This document shows positions 7,127 through 14,726 of a stretch of DNA of 14,823 nt, one piece after another. The DNA is from Clostridia bacterium (GTDB lineage: Bacteria > Bacillota > Clostridia > Oscillospirales > CAG-272): NCBI GenBank assembly GCA_900754175.1, contig CAAEBS010000089.1, forward strand, positions 1 through 14,823, read 5' to 3'. Each line of letters starts with the position of its first letter. The first letter of the stretch is position 1. Under the pieces are notes generated by a model. It was not told where the DNA came from, ran no database searches, and saw only the letters and a program-made list of their open reading frames with translations. The position numbers and the translations under genes were made by a program.

Positions 7127-7713
7127 GCAAGCACTCCTTTGGTAGAGGGAATCTCACCAGCGTGCTCCGGGTCGATCTTCACCGCCGTCGCAAGGCTCCG
7201 TGCCACCGACTTGAACGCTCCCTCCAGAATGTGGTGCGAGTTCTTTCCCGCAAGCTGACGGACGTGCAGGGTGATCCCCGCATTGACGGCAAACGCCCGG
7301 AAAAATTCCTCTCCCAGCTCGGTATCAAAGCTTCCCACCTTCTGGGCAGGAATCTGCATCTCGTAATAAAGTCCTCCTCTCCCCGACACGTCCACTGCCG
7401 AGAGAATCAGCGCCTCGTCCATGGGGAGCAACATATCCCCATAGCGCAGAATCCCCGCACGGTCGCCGAGCGCCTGCGCAAAGGCGGTACCAAGGCAGAT
7501 ACCGACGTCCTCCACCGTGTGGTGGTCGTCCACGTCGGTATCCCCCTTGCAGGTAACCGAGAGGTCAAAGCGCCCGTGCTTTGCAAACAGAGTGAGCATA
7601 TGGTTGAGAAAGCCGCATCCCGTGTCGCACGCCGAGCGCCCCTCCCCCTCCAGCGTCAGCGACAGCCGGATATCGGTCTCGTTGGTCTTTCGTATGATCT
7701 GTGCAGTTCTCAT
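7123..7713 (-). CDS. hisB: HisB, imidazoleglycerol-phosphate dehydratase
   Basis: A 196-residue monofunctional dehydratase (step 6) that binds Mn2+ through its paired His motifs. It shows FLNHML (35-40), DDHHTVED (62-69) and NSHHILEGAFK (158-168). There is no phosphatase domain, and that job falls to hisJ in the same operon. The ATG directly abuts the hisC TAA (zero gap), with GGAGG inside the last hisC codons as its ribosome binding site. The stop overlaps hisH. Confidence 0.97.
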   Translation of the reverse strand: MRTAQIIRKTNETDIRLSLTLEGEGRSACDTGCGFLNHMLTLFAKHGRFDLSVTCKGDTDVDDHHTVEDVGICLGTAFAQALGDRAGILRYGDMLLPMDEALILSAVDVSGRGGLYYEMQIPAQKVGSFDTELGEEFFRAFAVNAGITLHVRQLAGKNSHHILEGAFKSVARSLATAVKIDPEHAGEIPSTKGVLA

Positions 7714-8775
7714 TTATCTTTCCTCCAGAATTTCTCCGATCACCCGGACCAGAGTTTCCATTTGTTCCTGTGTTCCCACCGTGATCCGGTTATATGCCGA
7801 GATCCGCTCCCGGTCAAAATGCCGCACCAGAATTCCCCGCTCCCGCAAACGGCGGTACAGCTCCCCGCCGCCGATGCGGTCGGTAGCGGCAAACACAAAG
7901 TTTGCACGGGAATCGGTCACCGAAAAGCCAAGCTCCCGGAGCGCCCGGGTCACATACGCCCGGCTTTCCGCCACAGCGGCGCAGTTCTTGCGATAATAGT
8001 CGTCCTCCCGCAATGCCGCCACGCCTGCCGCCATGGTCATCCGGTTGATATTGTAGGGATTGGTGGAAAACCGGATGGTATTCAGGTCGGCGATCAGCGC
8101 CGGAGAACCGATGCCGAAGCCAAGTCTTGCCCCCGCCATACTGCGGGACTTGGAAAAGGTGCCGGTGACCAGAAGATTTTCATACCGCCTTGTCAGCGGC
8201 ACGGCGCTTTCCGCACCGAAATCCACGTACGCCTCGTCCACGATCACCACCCGGTCGGGGTCGGCGGCAACGATGCGCTCGATCGCATCCAGCCCAAGGC
8301 ACAGCCCGGTAGGGGCGTTCGGGTTGGCAATCACCACGCATCGCCCCGGCACGCAGTAATCCTCCGGATCGACCGAAAGATCCTCCCGCAGAGGGATCTC
8401 CTCATACGGAATGGAATTCAGCCGGGCAAACACCGGATAAAACCCGTAGGTGATATCGGGAAAGCGCAACGGGCACTTTTCGTCGGCAAACGCCATAAAA
8501 GCAAAGTTCAGCACCTCGTCCGACCCGTTGGTGGCGATCACTCTGTTCTCCTCCACCCCGTAACGCTCTGCCAGCGCCCGGATCAGCACGGTGCAGTCGG
8601 GGTCGGAATAAAGCTGAAGCCGCCCCGCCTCCTGCGCCACCGCCCGGAGAACGCCGGGTGACGGCGGATAGGGGGATTCGTTGGTATTCAGCTTGATGTA
8701 TTGCATATCTTTCGGCTGTTCCCCCGGTACATACGGGGTCAGCTCTCTGTATTTTTCACGGAAAAACCGGCTCAT
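7714..8775 (-). CDS. hisC: HisC, histidinol-phosphate aminotransferase
   Basis: A 353-residue class I/II PLP aminotransferase using glutamate to aminate imidazole acetol phosphate (step 7). It begins MSRFFREKYRELTPYVPGEQP, a typical HisC N terminus. It shows LNTNESPYPPSP, ATNGSDEVL, NPNAPTG (151-157), DEAYVDF (180-186), the PLP lysine K209 in FSKSRSMAGARLGFG and Arg217. A longer reading to 8868 would add 31 basic residues and run into hisD, and family alignment favours ATG 8775. No strong AGGAGG precedes this start; a small hairpin (8797-8812) sits in the 73-nt gap instead. Confidence 0.94.
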   Translation of the reverse strand: MSRFFREKYRELTPYVPGEQPKDMQYIKLNTNESPYPPSPGVLRAVAQEAGRLQLYSDPDCTVLIRALAERYGVEENRVIATNGSDEVLNFAFMAFADEKCPLRFPDITYGFYPVFARLNSIPYEEIPLREDLSVDPEDYCVPGRCVVIANPNAPTGLCLGLDAIERIVAADPDRVVIVDEAYVDFGAESAVPLTRRYENLLVTGTFSKSRSMAGARLGFGIGSPALIADLNTIRFSTNPYNINRMTMAAGVAALREDDYYRKNCAAVAESRAYVTRALRELGFSVTDSRANFVFAATDRIGGGELYRRLRERGILVRHFDRERISAYNRITVGTQEQMETLVRVIGEILEER

Positions 8776-8796
8776 GTCTGTCGCCGTGCGCTGTCC

Positions 8797-8812
8797 ATGC
8801 GGAGCGCCGCAT
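8797..8812. other. Short hairpin in the hisD-hisC gap
   Basis: ATGCGG-AGCG-CCGCAT is a perfect 6 bp stem with a 4-nt loop in the largest gap of the operon (8776-8848). It has no T-tract, so it is not a clear terminator. It could affect mRNA processing or hisC translation. Confidence 0.4.
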
Positions 8813-8848
8813 CCTTTCTTTTTTATTCGTTTATCCGCTGTCCGGAAC

Positions 8849-10135
8849 TTATTTTGCCTTCTCCTCAAACCGGATCACGGCACTGCGGGCATGAGCGTCC
8901 AACCCCTCCCGTCCGGCAAAATAGGCTACCTTACCGGCGACACGCTCAAGCGCCGCCCTGGTATAATAGGTAAACTGCGATTTCTTGACGAAATCGTCCA
9001 CCGAGAGCGGTGAGGAAAAGCGTGCCGTGCCGCCCGTAGGCAGGGTGTGGTTGGGACCCGCAAAGTAATCACCCAGCGCCTCCGGGCAGTATTTGCCCAT
9101 AAAGATGGAACCGGCGTTGCGGATGCGGTCCAGATAGTCAAAGGGGTTGTCCACGCAAAGCTCCAGGTGCTCGGGAGCGATCTCGTTGGCAATGTCGATG
9201 GCAAGCAAAAGATTGTCTTTTGCCACGATGATCTTGCCGTTTCTGTCAATGGAAGCCCGTGCGATCTCCTGCCTCGGAAGCAACGGAATCTGCACCTCCA
9301 GCTGATCCCGCACCCGGAGCGCAAGCTCCATGCTGTCGGTGACCAGAACGGCGCTCGCCATTTTGTCGTGCTCCGCCTGCGAAAGCAGGTCGGCGGCAAT
9401 ATTTTCCGGCTGGCAGGTGCCGTCCGCCACGATCAGGATCTCACTGGGACCTGCGATCATGTCGATAGACACCTTGCCGAACACCTGCTTTTTCGCCTCC
9501 GCCACGTAGGCGTTGCCCGGTCCCACGATCTTGTCCACGCAGGGGATGCTCTCGGTGCCGTATGCCAGCGCCGCAATCGCCTGGGCGCCGCCCACCTTGA
9601 AAATGCGGTCCACGCCGGCAATCTTTGCCGCCGCAAGAATGACCGGCGCAACCTTGCCGTCTTTCCCGGGCGGGGTCACCATGACGATCTCCCGGCAACC
9701 GGCGATCTTGGCGGGGATGCTGTCCATCAGCACGGTGGAAGGATACGCCGCCGTGCCGCCCGGCACGTACAGTCCCACTTTTTCGATCGGCGTGATCTTC
9801 TGCCCGACCACTACACCGTCCTGCTCGCTCAGCACAAAGCTGTTGCGCACCTGCCGCTCGTGAAAGGCACGGATGTTTGCTGCCGCCTCACGCAATATTT
9901 CCAGGAACTCTTCCTCTGTGCCCGCTATCGCTTCTTCGATCTCCTCGTCGCTTACCTCCAGCGCCGAAAGCTTTGCACCGTCAAACTTCTCGCAAAAGGA
10001 AAACAGCGCCGCATCTCCCTGCTCCCTGACCGTCCGGATGATGTCCGTCACGGTATCCGACACCCGGGAAATGCTCTCCTCCCGGGCAAAGATCTCGGAA
10101 TTCGGCACCTCACCGTAAGAATAAATTTTAATCAT
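8849..10135 (-). CDS. hisD: HisD, histidinol dehydrogenase
   Basis: A 428-residue Zn2+ and NAD+ dependent enzyme that oxidises histidinol twice to histidine (last step). GPGNAYVAEAKKQVFG (205-220) and DMIAGPSEILIVAD (225-238) are family signatures. Zinc ligands are visible as Gln253 and His256 (SQAEHD), Asp356 (ALGDYFAGPNH) and His415 (LDAHARS). The catalytic Glu322-His323 pair is in PEHLEL. Length is normal. The ATG at 10135 overlaps the hisG 3' end by 8 bases, with AGGTGG inside hisG as its ribosome binding site. Confidence 0.97.
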   Translation of the reverse strand: MIKIYSYGEVPNSEIFAREESISRVSDTVTDIIRTVREQGDAALFSFCEKFDGAKLSALEVSDEEIEEAIAGTEEEFLEILREAAANIRAFHERQVRNSFVLSEQDGVVVGQKITPIEKVGLYVPGGTAAYPSTVLMDSIPAKIAGCREIVMVTPPGKDGKVAPVILAAAKIAGVDRIFKVGGAQAIAALAYGTESIPCVDKIVGPGNAYVAEAKKQVFGKVSIDMIAGPSEILIVADGTCQPENIAADLLSQAEHDKMASAVLVTDSMELALRVRDQLEVQIPLLPRQEIARASIDRNGKIIVAKDNLLLAIDIANEIAPEHLELCVDNPFDYLDRIRNAGSIFMGKYCPEALGDYFAGPNHTLPTGGTARFSSPLSVDDFVKKSQFTYYTRAALERVAGKVAYFAGREGLDAHARSAVIRFEEKAK

Positions 10136-10757
10136 TTTCAGCCACCTGCTCTCTCAGTTTTTCGGTAATTCTCTCGATCTCCGCCGTTTTGAATTTGAAG
10201 CTTGCCCGGTTGACGATCAGGCGTGCGCTGATCGGCACCACCTCGTCCACCACCTCCAGGTTGTTTTCCCGCAGGGTGGTTCCGGTCTCCACGATGTCCA
10301 CGATCACGTCGGAAAGTCCGAGAATGGGCGCAAGCTCAATGGAGCCGTTCAGCTTGATGATGTCGATGTCCCGTCCACGCCCCGCATAAAATCCTCTCGT
10401 GATGTTGACGAATTTGGTAGCGACCTTGAGAGTACGTTCCCCGTCGTCGTAAAATCCGCATTCAGCGGCAACCGCCATGCGGCATTTTCCCACCTTCAGA
10501 TCCAAAAGCTCATAAATTTCCGGCTCGTATTCCAGCAGAATATCCTTTCCGGCAACCCCGATGTCCGCCGCTCCCCGCTCCACGTAAATCGAAACGTCCG
10601 ACGGCTTGACCCAGAAGTACCGGATCTGCTTTTCGGTATTTTCAAAAATCAGCTTCCGGTTGTTCTCCCGGATAGAGGGGCAGTCGTAGCCCGCCGCCTC
10701 AAACATGGCATATACCTTTTCCCCGAGTCTGCCCTTGGGAAGTGCAATATTGATCAT
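10128..10757 (-). CDS. hisG: HisG, ATP phosphoribosyltransferase catalytic subunit (short form)
   Basis: A 209-residue short-form HisG, which joins PRPP and ATP in the committed step. It starts MINIALPKGRLGEKV. It contains RGAADIGVAGKD (61-72) and the PRPP loop DIVETGTTLRENNL (154-167). The C-terminal ACT-like regulatory domain of long HisG is missing, so activity and feedback should depend on HisZ, encoded directly upstream. The start at 10757 is preferred over 10850 by homology and by GGAG 5 nt upstream. The longer version adds 31 low-complexity residues and overlaps hisZ. Confidence 0.96.
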   Translation of the reverse strand: MINIALPKGRLGEKVYAMFEAAGYDCPSIRENNRKLIFENTEKQIRYFWVKPSDVSIYVERGAADIGVAGKDILLEYEPEIYELLDLKVGKCRMAVAAECGFYDDGERTLKVATKFVNITRGFYAGRGRDIDIIKLNGSIELAPILGLSDVIVDIVETGTTLRENNLEVVDEVVPISARLIVNRASFKFKTAEIERITEKLREQVAEND

Positions 10758-10775
10758 ATCCGCTCCATAACCCGT

Positions 10776-10798
10776 CCCCGCCGCAAAACCGGCAGGGG
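10776..10798. other. Hairpin in the hisZ-hisG gap
   Basis: CCCC-GCCG, loop CAAAAC, CGGC, a bulged A, then GGGG form an 8 bp GC-rich stem with one bulge in the 49-nt gap before hisG. There is no T-tract. Possible roles are RNA processing or stoichiometry control; neither is shown. Confidence 0.4.
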
Positions 10799-10806
10799 CG
10801 GAATCC

Positions 10807-11925
10807 TTATCCTTTCTCCCCCGAAATTTCCTCTGTCCGCAGATCGGCAAGCTCCCGGTAGCGGAGCTTTGCCGGAATACTCTTCTGCACGCTGACCGTT
10901 TTTCCGCTGTCGGTCAGCTGCGCAACCTTTTCCCGCAAGGAATCCAGCGGGGTCGTATCTCCGTACAACAACAGCACGTCCACGTCGTATTCGTGCCGTT
11001 CTCTTTTCATTTCCTCCAGAAGATCCAGATACAGCGCAAATCCGATTGCGCCCGATCTTCTTCCCATTCTCTGCATCAGTCTGTCATACTGACCGCCCGA
11101 AAGCACGCCCTCGCAGATTCCGTTCAGAAAGCCTTTGAACACGATTCCGTTGTAGTAGTTCATGTCGTTGACCACCGAAAAATCAAACCGAATGTGCTTT
11201 TCGTATCCGCAGTCCCGTAGAAGCCAGAACAGCGCCTCCAACTCCCGGAGGGATTTTTTCATGCCGTCGTTGATGCAGATCTCCTTCATCCGTGTCAGCA
11301 CCTTTGCCATATCGCCGTAAATGCCCACGAATTTCCGGAGCAGTTCCGCATATTCCTGCGACACCCGATATCGCTTGCAGATGCCGGCAATGTCGTGGGC
11401 GTTCTTCTCGCCGATGCAGTGAACGATCTCCCGCCGGAACCGCTCGTCCGGGCGGATCTCCTCCAGAAGCGCCTCCAGAATTCCCAGGTGGGAAATGTCC
11501 AGCACAAACTCGTCGCAGATTACCGCAAGGCTCTTTGCCGCCAGCAACAGCACCTCGTAGACGTCGTAAACGTCGATGTCGCCGATACACTCCAGCCCCG
11601 TCTGCATGATCTCCTTGTACTGGTGCGTCCCCCCGGAGACCCGGTATACGTTTTCATTATAATAGACTTTCTGCTTATACCCCTGCACGTCCTCCCCGTT
11701 CTTGATGATCGAAAGAGTCACATCCGGCTTCAGGGCAAGCAGGCGCCCGTTTGTATCGTTGAACGTGATCACCCGGTCGCTGACCAGAAAATCCTTGTTG
11801 CGCACATACAGGTCGTATTCCTCAAACTTGCTCATCTTAAAGGGAAGGTATCCGTACTTCCGGTAAAGCGAGCGCAGGGTGAATATGGCTTTTTCTTCGT
11901 TTTTCAGAAGCTTTTCTTCAATCAT
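10807..11925 (-). CDS. hisZ: HisZ, ATP phosphoribosyltransferase regulatory subunit
   Basis: A 372-residue paralogue of the histidyl-tRNA synthetase catalytic core that lacks the anticodon-binding domain. LALKPDVTLSI (63-73), YRVSGGTHQYKEIMQTGLE (94-112) and a later NYYNGIVFKGF are degenerate HisRS motifs. HisZ forms a hetero-octamer with short HisG and mediates feedback by histidine; it does not aminoacylate tRNA. The ATG at 11925 overlaps the yerC 3' end by 8 bases, so it is probably translationally coupled. The neighbouring short hisG confirms the assignment. Confidence 0.93.
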   Translation of the reverse strand: MIEEKLLKNEEKAIFTLRSLYRKYGYLPFKMSKFEEYDLYVRNKDFLVSDRVITFNDTNGRLLALKPDVTLSIIKNGEDVQGYKQKVYYNENVYRVSGGTHQYKEIMQTGLECIGDIDVYDVYEVLLLAAKSLAVICDEFVLDISHLGILEALLEEIRPDERFRREIVHCIGEKNAHDIAGICKRYRVSQEYAELLRKFVGIYGDMAKVLTRMKEICINDGMKKSLRELEALFWLLRDCGYEKHIRFDFSVVNDMNYYNGIVFKGFLNGICEGVLSGGQYDRLMQRMGRRSGAIGFALYLDLLEEMKRERHEYDVDVLLLYGDTTPLDSLREKVAQLTDSGKTVSVQKSIPAKLRYRELADLRTEEISGEKG

Positions 11926-12226
11926 TTTCCGTGTCCTTTTCTTTTTCCTTCATTCGTCCGATCACCATGCGGTAGCCGCCGTCCCCGTAAGACAGGCACT
12001 TGCTGACCCTGCTGATCGTTGCGGTACTCATACCGGTCTCTTTTCCGACCTCAATATAGTTTGCGCCGGCGTCCAGCATCTGTGCCGCCTTCAGGCGCTG
12101 TGCGATGTCCAGTATCTCCTTGATGGTGCAGGCGTCCTCGAAAAACAGATAACATTCCTCCACCGTTTTCAGCGAAAGAATTGCTTCAAACAAATGATCG
12201 ACCTCTTCGGTATGCAGTTTTTCCAT
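11918..12226 (-). CDS. yerC: YerC/YecD-family TrpR-like regulator, probable his operon repressor
   Basis: A 102-residue protein of the TrpR superfamily. An N-terminal helical part (about 1-50) contains HLFEAILSLKTVEECYLFFED. A helix-turn-helix near 57-78 contains VGKETGMSTATISRVSKCL. A charged tail with KEKEKDTEND ends the protein. The CLSYGDGGY segment is characteristic of the YerC group. Comparative genomics, as I recall it, has linked this family to histidine biosynthesis control in Firmicutes (sometimes named HisR). Its position as first gene of the his operon, behind a palindromic operator, agrees. GGAG (12235-12238) gives the ATG at 12226. Control of its own operon is an inference. Confidence 0.9.
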   Translation of the reverse strand: MEKLHTEEVDHLFEAILSLKTVEECYLFFEDACTIKEILDIAQRLKAAQMLDAGANYIEVGKETGMSTATISRVSKCLSYGDGGYRMVIGRMKEKEKDTEND

Positions 12227-12247
12227 TTTCTTTTCTCCACTTTATCG

Positions 12248-12263
12248 CTTTATTTTAATAAAG
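12248..12263. promoter_or_regulatory. Probable YerC/HisR operator
   Basis: CTTTATT-TT-AATAAAG is a perfect 7-2-7 palindrome overlapping the end of the his -10 box and the predicted start point. A second, 8 bp palindrome AGTATACT (12262-12269) contains the -10 itself. Binding at either would block RNA polymerase. YerC as the ligand is an inference from gene position. Confidence 0.6.
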
Positions 12264-12290
12264 TATACTATATTCAAACGGTTTTGTCAA
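12262..12290 (-). promoter_or_regulatory. his operon promoter
   Basis: On the minus strand TTGACA (12290-12285), a 17 bp spacer and TATACT (12267-12262) form a near-consensus promoter. The predicted start point is near 12255, only about 30 nt before the yerC ATG. That leaves no room for a T-box or attenuator. Confidence 0.85.
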
Positions 12291-12476
12291 GAGGATTTTG
12301 CAAAATTCCGATTATTTTTTTGCGCCGCACGGCATACAATTTTTCCGTATGGCTCCCCGCTCTTTCCGCACTTTTTTGTCGAAAAACTGCGCTTTTTCTT
12401 CCCGTTTCCCGCATTTTTCGCCCAAAACCGTCATGTTGCACAAAAACCAGTCTGAGATTTCTATATCGCTGATTTG

Positions 12477-12504
12477 AAAAATACAAAAATCCTCTTGTAT
12501 TTTT
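12477..12504. promoter_or_regulatory. Inverted repeat overlapping the EF-G-like gene's -35
   Basis: AAAAATACAA (12477-12486) and TTGTATTTTT (12495-12504) are perfect 10 bp complements separated by 8 nt. The right arm contains the -35 hexamer of the plus-strand promoter. This is a candidate operator; no regulator is identifiable. Confidence 0.5.
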
Positions 12505-12523
12505 GAAGAAAATCCTGTATAAT
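12495..12523 (+). promoter_or_regulatory. Promoter of the EF-G-like gene
   Basis: TTGTAT (12495-12500), a 17 bp spacer and a consensus TATAAT (12518-12523). The start point is expected near 12530, giving a leader of about 100 nt. Confidence 0.75.
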
Positions 12524-12590
12524 GAAAGAAAGGATCTCATTTGCATATTTTACCGAAATATAGAATTGCGCATCCGTAAAAATTATTACG

Positions 12591-12615
12591 CTTCTGCAAG
12601 AAAGGCTTGCGGAAG
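12591..12615 (+). promoter_or_regulatory. Leader hairpin just before the EF-G-like ribosome binding site
   Basis: CTTCTGCAAG (12591-12600) pairs with CTTGCGGAAG (12606-12615), ten pairs including one U-G, around an AAAGG loop. It ends one base before AAGGAGG (12617-12623), so it may set ribosome access. A weaker 5 bp hairpin, CGTAA/TTACG, precedes it. Confidence 0.45.
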
Positions 12616-12629
12616 GAAGGAGGAAAACA

Positions 12630-14687
12630 ATGGCGTTTGTTGAAACAAAAAAAATCAGAAACATTGCACTGCTGGGACACGGAGGGTGCGGAAAGACTTC
12701 CCTCGCCGAGTCGATGATATATATCAGCGGAGCGGGAGACCGTATGGGAAAGGTGGCTGACGGAAATACCGTCTGCGATTATGATCCGGAAGAAATCAAG
12801 CGTGGTTTTTCCTTATCCGCTTCGATTGCCAATATTCCGTGGAAAGATTGTAAGATCAATATTCTGGACACCCCCGGATATCTGGATTTCGCCGGAGAAG
12901 TCCTGCAGGCGCTCCGGGTTGCCGACAACGCCGTGATCTGCGTGGACGCAAAAGCCGGCGTGGAGGTCGGCACCGAGCTTGCGTGGAATTATGCGCAGTC
13001 GGCGGGCGTTCCCTGTGCGTTCTTTATCAACAAGTGTGACGATCCCGACGCAAATTTCGGTCGGGTATTCCGGGAGCTTCATGAAAAGTTCGGAAAATCG
13101 GTCTGCCCCGTGTTCGTTCCGCTCGGAACCGGCAAGGACGTGACCATGCTGGATCTGATCGAAATGAAAGCCTTCCGCTACGACGGAAAAGGCAAGCGCT
13201 CCGAGGTGGAAATGACCCCGGAATACGTTTCGATCACCGAGGAATACAAGACCGCCCTCAACGAGGCGCTGGCGGAGACCAGCGAGGATCTGCTCAACAA
13301 GTATTTTGAGGGAGAGGAGATCACCCGTGAGGAGGCGACCGAGGCGCTCCACAACGGCATTATCGACGGCTCTATCGTGCCGGTATACTGCGGCTCTGCC
13401 CTGTCTATCTGGGGCGTTATCGCTCTGCTGGACGCTATCAGCGAATCCTTCCCCCGCCACACCGCCAAAAAAGTGGAGCGGATGGCAGACGGAAGCGCAA
13501 TGCCGATTGAGCCGGACGGCGACTGCGCACTCTTCGTATTCAAGACGGTTGCCGACCCCTTTGTGGGTAAGATGTCTTTCTTCAAAGTCATGAACGGACA
13601 GCTGAAGCGGGATATGACGCTGAAGAATCTGACCACCGGCATCGGTGAAAAAATGGCACACATCTATACCCTGCTCGGCAAAACGCAGACCGAAGTGGAT
13701 GCTCTTGCCTGCGGCGACATCGGCATGATTGCAAAGCTCGTCAATACCAACACCAACGACACGCTGAGTGCCGGCAACGTCGGTGCCTATGAGCAGATCG
13801 TTTACCCGACGCCCTATATGTGCCAGGCGATGATCCCTGTGTCCGCCAAGGACGAGGGCAAGATCTCCCAGAGCATTTCCAAGATGCTGGAGGAAGACCT
13901 GACGCTCCGCTATGAGAATAACGCCGAGACCAAGCAGATGCTGATCTACGGTCTGGGCGATATGCACCTGGCAGTGCTTGCGGCAAAGCTGAAAAACCGC
14001 TTTGGCGTCAACATCGTATACGAAACGCCGAAGATCGCTTACCGTGAGCGCATCACCAAGCGGGTGGACGTGGAAGGCAAGCACAAGAAACAGAACGGCG
14101 GTTCCGGACAGTACGGACACGTCAAGATCCGCTTTGCGCCCGGCGAGGAAGAGGGTCTGACCTTTACCGTGTCGGTCGTGGGTGGTACCGTGCCGAAAAA
14201 CTTCTACCCTGCCGTGGAAAAGGGACTGCAGGACGCTATGGCAAAAGGAATTGCCGGCTTCCCGATGGTTCAGCTTGCCGCCGATCTGTACGACGGCTCC
14301 TACCACGACGTGGACTCGGATGAAATTTCCTTTAAAACAGCGGCAAACCTGGCTTATAAGAAGTGCCTGGAGCTTGCGGCGCCGGTCCTGCTGGAGCCGG
14401 TGGGCAACCTGGATATTACCGTGCCGGATTCGCTGGTGGGCGACGTAATGGGCGACCTGAACAAACGCCGTGGCGCCGTGATGGGTATGGATCCCGCCGA
14501 GCACCTCAAGGGCTACACCACCGTGCACGCCATTGCGCCGAAAGCCGAGCTTACCGAGTATCCCATCTCTCTGCGTGCTATGACCCAGGGGCGTGGCAGC
14601 TTCGCCTATGAAGTGACCGGCTACGACGTGGTTCCTTCCAACATCGCCGCAAAGATCGTGGAGAATTACAAGAAAGCAAATAGTTAA
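12630..14687 (+). CDS. EF-G-like translational GTPase (EF-G2/FusA2-type)
   Basis: A 685-residue protein with the five-domain EF-G layout. The G domain (about 1-275) has G1 GHGGCGKT (16-23), switch I RGFSLSAS (58-65), G3 DTPGYLDF (80-87) and G4 NKCD (134-137). Next come the domain II and III regions, with YGLGDMHLAV (about 440). Domain IV has DVEGKHKKQNGGSGQYGHV (about 480-499) and domain V has GDLNKRRGAVMGM (about 609-620). In canonical EF-G, switch I reads RGITI and G3 reads DTPGH, with a catalytic His. Here these are Ser and Tyr, as in the EF-G-like paralogue group of Firmicutes and Actinobacteria. That points to a specialised factor rather than the main translocase. The start has a strong GGAAGGAGG site. 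It stands alone behind its own promoter. Confidence 0.92.
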   Translation: MAFVETKKIRNIALLGHGGCGKTSLAESMIYISGAGDRMGKVADGNTVCDYDPEEIKRGFSLSASIANIPWKDCKINILDTPGYLDFAGEVLQALRVADNAVICVDAKAGVEVGTELAWNYAQSAGVPCAFFINKCDDPDANFGRVFRELHEKFGKSVCPVFVPLGTGKDVTMLDLIEMKAFRYDGKGKRSEVEMTPEYVSITEEYKTALNEALAETSEDLLNKYFEGEEITREEATEALHNGIIDGSIVPVYCGSALSIWGVIALLDAISESFPRHTAKKVERMADGSAMPIEPDGDCALFVFKTVADPFVGKMSFFKVMNGQLKRDMTLKNLTTGIGEKMAHIYTLLGKTQTEVDALACGDIGMIAKLVNTNTNDTLSAGNVGAYEQIVYPTPYMCQAMIPVSAKDEGKISQSISKMLEEDLTLRYENNAETKQMLIYGLGDMHLAVLAAKLKNRFGVNIVYETPKIAYRERITKRVDVEGKHKKQNGGSGQYGHVKIRFAPGEEEGLTFTVSVVGGTVPKNFYPAVEKGLQDAMAKGIAGFPMVQLAADLYDGSYHDVDSDEISFKTAANLAYKKCLELAAPVLLEPVGNLDITVPDSLVGDVMGDLNKRRGAVMGMDPAEHLKGYTTVHAIAPKAELTEYPISLRAMTQGRGSFAYEVTGYDVVPSNIAAKIVENYKKANS

Positions 14688-14692
14688 AAAAG

Positions 14693-14726
14693 CGGGGAAA
14701 ACTTTTCTGAAGAAAAGTTTTCCCCG
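14693..14726 (+). terminator. Hairpin terminator-like structure after the EF-G-like gene, part of right repeat
   Basis: CGGGGAAAACTTTTCT and its exact complement form a 16 bp stem (14693-14708 with 14711-14726) with GA between. It begins 5 nt after the stop codon. A-runs precede it but no T-tract follows. Position suggests it ends the EF-G-like transcript. It also forms the first part of the dispersed repeat. Confidence 0.55.

Larger units (their letters stand above)
12227..12629. other. Divergent intergenic control region (403 bp)
   Basis: It holds the his promoter and operator on the left and the EF-G-like gene's promoter, palindrome and leader hairpin on the right. The middle, about 12291-12476, is AT- and pyrimidine-rich with scattered TTTTT/TTTTC runs and no clear gene. 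The short ORFs that cross it overlap both promoters and show no family resemblance. Confidence 0.8.

Noticed and set aside
7162..8661. 499-codon open frame on the plus strand opposite hisB and hisC
   Set aside because: It lies wholly antisense to clear his genes, its composition is His/Arg/Gln rich, and it has no recognisable motif.
8776..8868. N-terminal extension of HisC from a start at 8868
   Set aside because: The extension is basic low-complexity sequence, includes the hairpin and overlaps hisD. HisC proteins start near the MSRFF position.
10758..10850. N-terminal extension of HisG from a start at 10850
   Set aside because: It overlaps hisZ, and HisG proteins begin at the MINIALPKGRLG position, which has its own GGAG site.
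12227..12255. Histidine T-box or attenuator leader for the his operon
   Set aside because: The predicted leader is about 30 nt, with no T-box core sequence, no His-codon leader peptide and no terminator hairpin.
12274..12664. Short minus-strand frames (90 and 67 codons) in the divergent intergenic region
   Set aside because: They overlap both predicted promoters and the EF-G-like start, lack a good ribosome binding site, and resemble no known protein.
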